This document shows positions 37,604 to 43,681 of a stretch of DNA of 43,681 bases, in pieces; positions within the stretch are counted from its first letter, which is position 1; each line of letters starts with the position of its first letter. The position numbers and the translations under genes are program-made. Source of the DNA: Rhodopseudomonas sp. (GTDB lineage Bacteria > Pseudomonadota > Alphaproteobacteria > Rhizobiales > Xanthobacteraceae); the NCBI GenBank assembly GCA_016124795.1, contig WGNB01000039.1, forward strand, positions 1 to 43,681, in the 5' to 3' direction. The notes beneath the pieces are model-generated. The model was given only the letters and a program-made list of their open reading frames with translations. It was not told the DNA's origin and ran no database searches.

Positions 37604-38053
37604 GACCCAACCTCCGACGCTGCGGTTTTCTAGTCCGTGCCGTGGGCGGCGCGGCGAGCTCAGCAACAGGCTGGAGCGAAATGATGCCGCTCATTTTACA
37701 AAAGCGGTATGCCCGTCACAAGCGCAGCTATTCGCTAAGTAGCTGATATGGCTTGTATTTTTCTGAAATTTTTCTGAAATTTCCGGTATCCGAATATCTT
37801 TCGGGGCAGCAGCCTCCGATTTGCGACCGTCTTGCCGTTCCGATTCCATGAAGCGGCATTTTGGCCGCAATCCATTCAGACGCAGTTCAGGCGCGGAACT
37901 CCAGAGTGTCACTGACGTTGACGGCAGCCGTTGCTAAAGCCCCACACGAACACGGGCTTGCCGCAATCCGCTCATTCATTGGCGGTCGTTCGACGCGAAT
38001 CGATAAAATCGACCTTTTGAATTTTGTGCGCCCCCTTTCGGAGACTCCCAAAC
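37604..38053. other. Divergent intergenic region (450 bp) with operators and a stress promoter
   Basis: No gene is seen. Visible elements: the dyad CCGCT-N11-AGCGG (37686-37706); two perfect 11-bp tandem copies of TTTTTCTGAAA (37758-37779), one helical turn apart; the EcfG-type promoter at 37895-37919 (separate entry). The first two lie nearer the minus-strand gene and may belong to its control. Confidence 0.55.
37895..37919 (+). promoter_or_regulatory. EcfG-type general stress promoter of the OmpA-family gene
   Basis: GGAAC (37895-37899), 16 bp, CGTT (37916-37919): an exact match to the alphaproteobacterial EcfG sigma consensus GGAAC-N16/17-CGTT. Transcription would start near 37926, giving a leader of about 130 nt before ATG 38054. 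Confidence 0.65.
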
Positions 38054-39565
38054 ATGACATCGCTTAAGACCATTCTGCTGGCTTGCAGCGCGCTGACCGC
38101 AGCCGTCGCTGCCGGCCCGGCAGCCTTCGCCGCGACGGCACCGGCCGCGAGTTTGCAGAGGCCCGCCACGACCGCGCGCGTGACCGCGCAGATGTTCGCG
38201 CAGGCCGCGCCCGTCTCGCCGGAAGAGCAGAAGAAGCGCGAAGAACAGAAAAAGCATGCGCCGCCGCCGGCCGCCAAACCGGCCGCCCCGCCGCCGCATC
38301 CGCCCGCCGCCAAACCGGCCGCGCCACCGCATCCTCCGGCCGTGCGCCCCGCCGCACCACCGCGCCCACCGGCCGCGCAACCGCCGCACCCGCCTGCGGC
38401 CCAGCCGCCGCGTCCGCCGGCCGCTCAGCCGCCACATCCGCCGACGGCTCAGCCGCCGCGCCCGCCGGCCGTCCAACATCAGCCGCCCGCGGCGCCGATA
38501 CATCCGCCGGCGGCCCAGGTCAGACCGGCCGCGCCGCCGCCGCCGCCAACCGCCCAAGCCAAGCCCGTCGCGCCACCGCCCGGCGGCGCCACGCCGACGC
38601 GCGCCGTCGCGCCCCCTCCGCCACCGCCGACCAAGACCCAGAGCGCCAACCAGTTTATTCAGCGCAACGGCCAACGACCGAGCGGCGGCCTCGCCGAGGT
38701 CCGCAAGGAACGCCGCGAGATCCGCGAGGGCAACCGCACGGTCATCCAGGAAGGCAATCGCACGATTGTCCGCGACGGCAACCGCAGCACCATTTCGCAC
38801 AATGAAGCGGCGCGCTTCGCGGTCGGCGCCCGCGACGTCAAGGTCGAGCATCGGGGCGACGACATCGTCAGCATCGTGCTGCGCGCCGCCGGCGTCGCGA
38901 TCATCAGCACCACCGACCGCGACGGCCATCTGCTGCGCCGCGTGCGCCGCGACCGCGACGGCCGTGAAGTCGTGATTATCGACAACCGCTTCGCCGGCGC
39001 GCGGCCCGACGATTACTTCGTCGACGTGCCGCCGCCGCGCTATCGCGGGCCGCGCGACCGTTACATCATCGATGCCGGCCGCGCCGACCGCGCCCGGATC
39101 TACGACATCCTGGACGCGCCGCCGATCGAACGGCTCGACCGTCGCTACACGCTCGACCAGGTGCGCTATAGCGAGCCGCTGCGGCAGTACATGCCGCGGG
39201 TCGATCTCGACGTGAACTTCGATTCCGGTTCATGGCAGCTTTCGCCGAGCCAGATCGATCAACTCGCCGAGATCGCCGACGCCATCAACGACGCCATCGC
39301 CAAGAACCCGCGTGAAGTCTTCCTGATCGAGGGCCATACCGATGCGGTCGGGACGGTCGAGGACAACCTGTCGCTATCCGATCGGCGCGCCGAATCCGTC
39401 GCGGTCGCGCTGACCGAGGAATTCAATGTGCCGCCGGAAAATCTGGTGACGCAAGGCTACGGCGAGGAATATCTCAAGGTCCCGACCGATGGCCCGTCGC
39501 GCGAGAACCGCCGCGTCGCGATACGTCGTATCACGCCGCTCATCGACCGAACCGCGCGGCGCTAA
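38054..39565 (+). CDS. Proline-rich OmpA-family peptidoglycan-associated protein
   Basis: 503 residues from ATG 38054 (GGAG upstream; an earlier TTG at 38024 is rejected). Signal peptide MTSLKTILLACSALTAAVAA with likely cleavage after AFA (~26). Then a Lys/Glu patch (PEEQKKREEQKK), a Pro/Ala/His-rich low-complexity stretch (~70-192) built of APPHPPAAKP- and AQPPRPPA-type units, and three EGNRT-like repeats (~224-244). A middle domain (~250-375) contains RDRDGREVVIIDNRF. The C-terminal OmpA domain (~380-495) has the wall-binding motif FLIEGHTDAVG and NLSLSDRRAESVAVAL. It would span from the outer membrane or periplasm to peptidoglycan. It has an EcfG promoter and a strong terminator, so it is likely monocistronic. 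Confidence 0.88.
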   Translation: MTSLKTILLACSALTAAVAAGPAAFAATAPAASLQRPATTARVTAQMFAQAAPVSPEEQKKREEQKKHAPPPAAKPAAPPPHPPAAKPAAPPHPPAVRPAAPPRPPAAQPPHPPAAQPPRPPAAQPPHPPTAQPPRPPAVQHQPPAAPIHPPAAQVRPAAPPPPPTAQAKPVAPPPGGATPTRAVAPPPPPPTKTQSANQFIQRNGQRPSGGLAEVRKERREIREGNRTVIQEGNRTIVRDGNRSTISHNEAARFAVGARDVKVEHRGDDIVSIVLRAAGVAIISTTDRDGHLLRRVRRDRDGREVVIIDNRFAGARPDDYFVDVPPPRYRGPRDRYIIDAGRADRARIYDILDAPPIERLDRRYTLDQVRYSEPLRQYMPRVDLDVNFDSGSWQLSPSQIDQLAEIADAINDAIAKNPREVFLIEGHTDAVGTVEDNLSLSDRRAESVAVALTEEFNVPPENLVTQGYGEEYLKVPTDGPSRENRRVAIRRITPLIDRTARR

Positions 39566-39590
39566 TCCAGGCGACAACGTGAAATGAAAA

Positions 39591-39618
39591 GCCCCCGGTT
39601 CGCGCCGGGGGCTTTTTT
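39591..39618 (+). terminator. Rho-independent terminator after the OmpA-family gene
   Basis: Stem GCCCCCGG (39591-39598), loop TTCGCG, CCGGGGGC (39605-39612), then TTTTTT. It begins about 25 nt after the stop codon. Confidence 0.93.
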
Positions 39619-39676
39619 GTCGCTGGCCCGCCACGACATCGAGACGACATCGATCGACGACACGCGACACCGCAAG

Positions 39677-39701
39677 GGAACTTAATCTCCGCAGTTCCGT
39701 T
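39677..39701 (+). promoter_or_regulatory. EcfG-type general stress promoter of the DUF3309 gene
   Basis: GGAAC (39677-39681), 16 bp, CGTT (39698-39701): an exact match to the EcfG consensus. Transcription would start near 39708, about 80 nt ahead of the ATG at 39790. Confidence 0.68.
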
Positions 39702-39789
39702 GACAGACACGCCATTGCGTTTGGCGAGGCAACACAGCACGGCGAACGATCGACATCATCGCCATGCGTAGCGCAGGGAGATCGCGCCT

Positions 39790-39954
39790 ATGTCTATCGG
39801 CACCATTATTCTTATTATTCTGGTTATCGCCCTGCTCGGCGGGTTCAGCGGAATCGGCGGCGGGCCGTTCTACGGCACCGGCTATTACGGCGGCGGCGGT
39901 CTCGGCCTGGTCGTGGTCGTGCTGCTGATCCTGGTCTTGATGGGCCGGCTATAA
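39790..39954 (+). CDS. DUF3309-type small hydrophobic protein (54 aa)
   Basis: Reads MSIGTIILIILVIALLGG, then a Gly/Tyr-rich turn (FSGIGGGPFYGTGYYGGGG), then LGLVVVVLLILVLMGRL. This two-segment layout with a glycine-rich centre is that of DUF3309 proteins, which are frequent in Rhizobiales. It is probably an inner-membrane hairpin of unknown function. AGGGAG lies 9 nt upstream of the ATG. The EcfG-type promoter upstream predicts induction under general stress. The gene stands alone after the OmpA-family terminator. Confidence 0.85.
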   Translation: MSIGTIILIILVIALLGGFSGIGGGPFYGTGYYGGGGLGLVVVVLLILVLMGRL

Positions 39955-39990
39955 GTGCGGCGACAGCCCCGACGCCTGGTCGGAGCTATC

Positions 39991-40020
39991 TCACGCGGCG
40001 GCCTTAGCGCCGCCGCGTGA
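39991..40020. terminator. Perfect hairpin spanning the end of the DUF2235 gene
   Basis: TCACGCGGCGGC (39991-40002), loop CTTAGC, GCCGCCGCGTGA (40009-40020). It covers the last codons and stop of the minus-strand gene and lies 36 nt past the DUF3309 stop, so it may act as a shared 3' hairpin for the convergent genes. There is no T-run on either side. Confidence 0.5.
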
Positions 40021-42274
40021 TGGTGACCTCGGCCGCGCCGAGGTTATTGTCGTAAAACAGGCTGTACAGACCGGGGATGCCGATCACCACATCGTTGACG
40101 AACAGAAACAATTGCCCGTCACGTTTGGCCCTGATGACTTCCTCGATCGGCGTCGCCGACGGATCGGGATCGGGGTCGAGAAAAGTCTCTTCGCCGCCGG
40201 CACTGCCGATCCTGGCAACCACCCGAAACCATGGGCGCAACAACTCTCGGCGATTTGGCAAAGCCGCTGCGGCGACGATCCGTTGCCACAGGTTCGGCGG
40301 GTCTCCTGTGTAGAAACCCATCGAAGCCTCGATATTGCCGTCCATGAACGGCTCGATAATGTTGAATTTGATCAGATAGCGTCCGCCGCGCATGAGCGTG
40401 ACACGCATGTTCTGACAGAGCGCATTGGTTCGAAATACCGGCAGCCTGTCGGCACGATCAATGCGCACCTTGACGGTCTGACCGACCTCGATCGTCGGCG
40501 CGTCCTTGTCCCGAACGTCCCGACATACCCAGCCGGCATCGTCCTGGACGACATAGAGAAAGTGGTTGAGGAGCGAAACGCCGAAATAGACAAAGCAGAT
40601 CGCGAACAAGGCCGGCGCGACATATTTTTTCACGGCGTTGTGAAACGCTTTGTAGCCGTCGCTGGTCCGCAGCCGATAGATAATATCGCGTGGCCTGTCG
40701 ACCGCTGTGAGCATTCCATTCACCGACCGGAACCAGCAGATCCCCATTCGGTTCTGAATGCGGGCGCCAAGCCACCCGCCCCACATTGTAAATCCGGAAA
40801 CCAGACCGACCGCCGCCAGGAAGGCGCTTGGATTGCGGGCATAACCGTTCAGCCAGGTATCGGCCGCATTGGGCAAAAACGATCCGGCCAGCCGAACGGA
40901 ATCCGACACCCAGCGTAATTTGGTTTCGTATTCGGCGTTTGCTGGCAGCGCCTTTTGCAAGGGGAAAGCGACAAGATCGATCGACGCGGCCACCGTCAGA
41001 AAATAAACGATGCGCTTCAGCCAGACCGTATTCCAGACTTTCTCCTGGGTATTGGCTCGCGCCCGCGCCTGATCCGGCGCTTCATAGGGATTGCCCGTAA
41101 CCGGCAGCACCTCACCGGAGGGCGTGACGATTTCATAATGTTCGGGCAGCCCCTTCGGCGCATAAACGTGGGCGTAATTCTTGACCCGCGCCAGCACGCT
41201 TTCATGAATTCGGGGAACCGCCGCGCCGCCCCTTCGCGACAGGAAGTCCTGGCCGAGCACGGTCAGATCGCGCGGCCCATACCGATAATAGCCGCCGAGC
41301 CCCGAACGCGGATCGTAGATGCGGCCATCCTTGTCTTCCGCGGTCTGTGAATGTCCCAGGGTTTGCGGACTGGCGTCGGGATGCGACTTGAAAGTCAGTC
41401 CGGCGGCGGAGGCCTCGGACATGATCCAGATGAGCGGGATCTGCGCCAGCGAGTCGTCGGGATAGCCGCCGCCCACATTGGCATGCACGCCGGCGAACCA
41501 GACCTGGCTGATCCGTTCGTCGGCCAGATATTTCCGACCGTCCGCGCGCGGCACGAGCGGCTCTTCATCGCGTTCGTCCCACAAGGTTGGATGAAAAGTC
41601 GTGCGTTCGTCATCGACCGACAGCGCGTGACAGGCACGAACAACGCGGCGGTCGAGTTTTAAATCGGGCAGCAGCAACGGAAACAGCCACTGGCTGATGC
41701 CGCGCGTCATTTCCTCAACCGGCGTGCCATAGGCGGCGACCGTATCCCACACGCCGACAAACCGGATCGTGGCGCCGTGAAAATTGTCGTCCCGGGAATA
41801 ATGCGACCGCAACACCGCGTCGCGCAGCCAACGCGCGGCGGCCTCGGGGAACCGCCAGATCGTATGGAAATTCCGCCGCCTGAAATCGCGATAGGCGGCT
41901 TTGGCCTTGCGGTCCAGTTCCAGTTCGGAGGTCGCCCGCACAAGCCCCTGTTCGGCGATCAACCCGATCACGATTCGCATCGTGAAGGCCCCGCGACTGA
42001 AACCGAAACCGAAGATTTCATCGTCGGTATTGCGCCAGTTGCGGCAGGCAAATTTGTAAATGTCGACGACGTTGCGCTTCAGGCCGAAGCCGAAAGCGCC
42101 ACCGAGGATCGCGGCGGGCTTGAACGACGAGGTGCCGACACCGTCATCGTAAAACGCGATCTGGTTGGAGCCGGACAGGTCGAGGCACTCGAAGACCCGC
42201 CAGACATTCGTGCGCCAGACCTTGGCCGACGAATTGCCGGTACCGTCGGATAGCAAAATGATCTTGCGTCCCAC
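40004..42274 (-). CDS. DUF2235 alpha/beta-hydrolase with C-terminal membrane segments
   Basis: 756 residues from GTG 42274 (GGGGG upstream). The N-terminal DUF2235 domain (~1-380) has IILLSDGTGNSS (5-16), the nucleophile elbow GFSRG (Ser93), FVGVWDTVAAYG (Asp177) and VWFAGVHANVGGGYPDDSL (His264), the layout of the Tle1-type phospholipase group. Three likely membrane segments follow (~419-438, 482-500, 551-575), then a C-terminal domain (~580-756) predicted to be beta-rich. That domain ends GQLFLFVNDVVIGIPGLYSLF...NNLGAAEVTI, reminiscent of LecA/PA-IL-like sugar-binding sandwiches (weak). Type VI effectors of this family usually lie beside vgrG and an immunity gene, and none is visible, so a housekeeping lipase role is equally possible. 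The last codons form a hairpin. Confidence 0.85.
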   Translation of the reverse strand: MGRKIILLSDGTGNSSAKVWRTNVWRVFECLDLSGSNQIAFYDDGVGTSSFKPAAILGGAFGFGLKRNVVDIYKFACRNWRNTDDEIFGFGFSRGAFTMRIVIGLIAEQGLVRATSELELDRKAKAAYRDFRRRNFHTIWRFPEAAARWLRDAVLRSHYSRDDNFHGATIRFVGVWDTVAAYGTPVEEMTRGISQWLFPLLLPDLKLDRRVVRACHALSVDDERTTFHPTLWDERDEEPLVPRADGRKYLADERISQVWFAGVHANVGGGYPDDSLAQIPLIWIMSEASAAGLTFKSHPDASPQTLGHSQTAEDKDGRIYDPRSGLGGYYRYGPRDLTVLGQDFLSRRGGAAVPRIHESVLARVKNYAHVYAPKGLPEHYEIVTPSGEVLPVTGNPYEAPDQARARANTQEKVWNTVWLKRIVYFLTVAASIDLVAFPLQKALPANAEYETKLRWVSDSVRLAGSFLPNAADTWLNGYARNPSAFLAAVGLVSGFTMWGGWLGARIQNRMGICWFRSVNGMLTAVDRPRDIIYRLRTSDGYKAFHNAVKKYVAPALFAICFVYFGVSLLNHFLYVVQDDAGWVCRDVRDKDAPTIEVGQTVKVRIDRADRLPVFRTNALCQNMRVTLMRGGRYLIKFNIIEPFMDGNIEASMGFYTGDPPNLWQRIVAAAALPNRRELLRPWFRVVARIGSAGGEETFLDPDPDPSATPIEEVIRAKRDGQLFLFVNDVVIGIPGLYSLFYDNNLGAAEVTITRRR

Positions 42275-42395
42275 GATCGCCCCCGGATGCGCAGGCGCGC
42301 AACCGGAGCGGGTCAGGGTTGCGCGCCATATAAATACAACCTTAAGTTATTACGGTTGCGATGGTCGCGCAATCGGAGAAATCGGGGCGCAAGAC

Positions 42396-43616
42396 TTACG
42401 GAAACTGGGCCGCCAGCGCTTTGGCGCCCGGCAACGTAATCTCCTTGTCCATTTTGACGTCGGTCGCGGCGATCAAACGGGCGACCGTGTTGTTCCTGAT
42501 TGCCACGGGATTGGCCGCATAGCCGCTCGGCTGGAAGAAGTTCGCGGTCGGGACCTTGTCGCGCATGGCGTCCGGCATCGACACCATGTCGAAGCCATTG
42601 CCGTCGCCGGTCAGGTTCATCATTTCCAGTTCGGCCGCCGTCAATGTCTGACGGACGCCCTTACGCCGGGCAAACACCACCGAATCCATCAGCTTTTGCG
42701 TCTGCAACAACGGACCGACATCGATATCGAGATTGAGCGCGTGGATACCGAGTCCTTTCGGCTCATTGCCGAGTTTCTCGTGCTCCCGCCATTCGTCAGG
42801 CACCGAACGGCTGACCTTGATCATGCGTTGCAGCAGGGCGATCTTGGCGGCCAGGACTTGCCGCCGCGCCGGCGAACTCGACGCCGCCTTGCGTTTCAGG
42901 AGCGCGATGAAACTGTCGCCGTGTTCGGCGAGCAGCTCCACCGAATTGGTCGAGAGCAATTGATTATAACCAAGCGCCGTCGTGGTGGCGTGAGCATCCG
43001 GCCGCGGATATTCGAGCCCGGCCTGAACGTCGTATTGGCCGTTTCCTCCCGCCTCGAAGCCGTAGATTCTCACCGCCTGTACCTTGCTCAGGCCGGCAGC
43101 CTGGGCGACCTTCGCGTAAGCGGTTTTGAACTCCAGTTCATTGGCCGGCAATTCAGGACGAAACTTGAATTGCCCCACGGCCTCGCGCAGAAAATCGGCC
43201 ACCACCGGCACGACTTTCCTTGGCTTCGGCGCCACGGCTTCCACCGCCGCTGCCGGATTCACCGGCTCCGGCGGTCCGCTATAGACCGGCGGCTGCGTCA
43301 GTACATAATCGGCCAGTTCGATCGTCTGATGGCGGCGGCGTTTCAAATTACGCGCACGCCGCTTGTCGGCGACGGAAGTCCAGTAACGGTCAGCCTCGGT
43401 CGCATAAGCGCCGTGCAGCTTTTGGTATTCGGCGAGCTTCAACCGATAGTCGGCCATCGCCGCCGCTAACGCCGCCGGCGACAGCGGCGCCGGCGTTTCC
43501 GCCGCGTGCGCCGCCATTGAAAGCGCCGCCATTGGCAGCTCCGACAATCCGATCAGCCACGGACCCGACATGAAAAGAGAAATAGCGCCGACGCCAATAA
43601 ACGAATTCCACCGCAT
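42396..43616 (-). CDS. Secreted protein with lysozyme-like (transglycosylase) signature
   Basis: 406 residues. An N-terminal signal sequence (MRWNSFIGVGAISLFMSGPW..., cleavage likely after AHA ~39) is followed by a helical region (~48-105) with basic KRRRARNLKRRRHQ, a Pro-rich linker, and a globular part from ~135. The segment VRIYGFEAGGNGQYDVQAG (182-200, Glu188) followed by TTTALGYNQLLSTNSVELLA (211-230) resembles the catalytic Glu and the G-x-Q motif of SLT/lysozyme-fold lytic transglycosylases. I do not recognise a named family. GGAGG lies 4 nt ahead of the ATG. It is upstream of the DUF2235 gene on the same strand with 121 bp between. Confidence 0.7.
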   Translation of the reverse strand: MRWNSFIGVGAISLFMSGPWLIGLSELPMAALSMAAHAAETPAPLSPAALAAAMADYRLKLAEYQKLHGAYATEADRYWTSVADKRRARNLKRRRHQTIELADYVLTQPPVYSGPPEPVNPAAAVEAVAPKPRKVVPVVADFLREAVGQFKFRPELPANELEFKTAYAKVAQAAGLSKVQAVRIYGFEAGGNGQYDVQAGLEYPRPDAHATTTALGYNQLLSTNSVELLAEHGDSFIALLKRKAASSSPARRQVLAAKIALLQRMIKVSRSVPDEWREHEKLGNEPKGLGIHALNLDIDVGPLLQTQKLMDSVVFARRKGVRQTLTAAELEMMNLTGDGNGFDMVSMPDAMRDKVPTANFFQPSGYAANPVAIRNNTVARLIAATDVKMDKEITLPGAKALAAQFP

Positions 43617-43649
43617 GGTGCCTCCGATGACGGCTCGAATCGACGGCGC

Positions 43650-43655
43650 ATTATA
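43650..43655 (-). promoter_or_regulatory. Consensus -10 ahead of the lysozyme-like gene
   Basis: On the minus strand GCGTATAATGCG contains an exact TATAAT (43655-43650), about 34 bp ahead of the start codon. The -35 region is not clearly recognisable before the window ends. Confidence 0.5.
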
Positions 43656-43681
43656 CGCACGCTGCGGTAGAAATACACGAG

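Noticed and set aside
37976-38929. Minus-strand frame rich in Arg and Gly opposite the OmpA-family gene
   Set aside because: It is the reverse of the Pro/Ala-rich repeat region; arginine runs are complements of proline-rich codons, not a real RGG protein.
40004-42274. Complete type VI effector-immunity module
   Set aside because: Only the DUF2235 protein is present; no vgrG, PAAR, adaptor or immunity candidate adjoins it within the window.

Overview
The window is a high-GC chromosomal segment of an alphaproteobacterium, most likely Hyphomicrobiales (Rhizobiales; Bradyrhizobium/Xanthobacteraceae-like). The evidence is the gene content and order of the division/cell-wall (dcw) cluster, an FtsZ with a long linker and a conserved C-terminal peptide, a MurE with the DNPR motif of the meso-diaminopimelate type, a full CtrA-type box, two EcfG-type stress promoters, and the dispersed GTCATTCCGG/CCGGAATCCAG palindromes common in these genomes. 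No species is assigned.

Layout. 1-476: no complete gene; repeats, plus a strong leftward promoter with a perfect palindrome in its spacer. 477-5485: ligA (-), a small GIY-YIG nuclease gene (+) framed by inverted copies of the dispersed palindrome, and a large cytoplasmic reductive-dehalogenase-like protein (+) with a duplicated cobalamin-domain fold and two 4Fe-4S motifs. 5562-10344 (-): recN, a sodium:solute symporter and bamD. 10592-33071 (-): one long run of cell-envelope genes, read right to left as rsmH, ftsL, ftsI, murE, murF, mraY, murD, ftsW, murG, murC, a YciA-like thioesterase, murB, an FAD monooxygenase, ddl, ftsQ, ftsA, ftsZ, lpxC. Many junctions overlap by 4-5 nt. No mraZ is present upstream of rsmH. 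The divergent neighbour is an AmpD-like amidase, and an exact TTAA-N7-TTAA site lies between the two.

34409-36599: a LysR regulator (-) diverges from a 60-residue protein gene (+). This is followed by a candidate small RNA whose hairpin loops carry anti-Shine-Dalgarno CCUCC motifs and which ends in a textbook terminator, and then by the RNase P RNA gene (rnpB). 36647-43616: a protein with two possible winged helices (-), a proline-rich OmpA-family protein (+), a 54-residue DUF3309-type membrane peptide (+), a DUF2235 hydrolase with membrane segments (-) and a secreted protein with a lysozyme-like signature (-). The ompA-like and DUF3309 genes each have an exact GGAAC-N16-CGTT element, so both are predicted members of the general stress regulon.

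How it works together. The centre of the window makes lipid II (MurB-MurG, MraY, Ddl), flips or polymerises it at the septum (FtsW/FtsI with FtsL/FtsQ), positions the ring (FtsZ/FtsA) and commits to lipid A synthesis (LpxC). BamD serves outer-membrane protein assembly. The amidase and the lysozyme-like protein would remodel or recycle wall, and the OmpA-family protein would tether it. LigA and RecN are DNA-repair neighbours. The most unusual parts are the reductive-dehalogenase-like protein, the repeat-framed GIY-YIG gene, the LysR/small protein/anti-SD RNA locus, and the two metabolic genes lodged in the dcw run.
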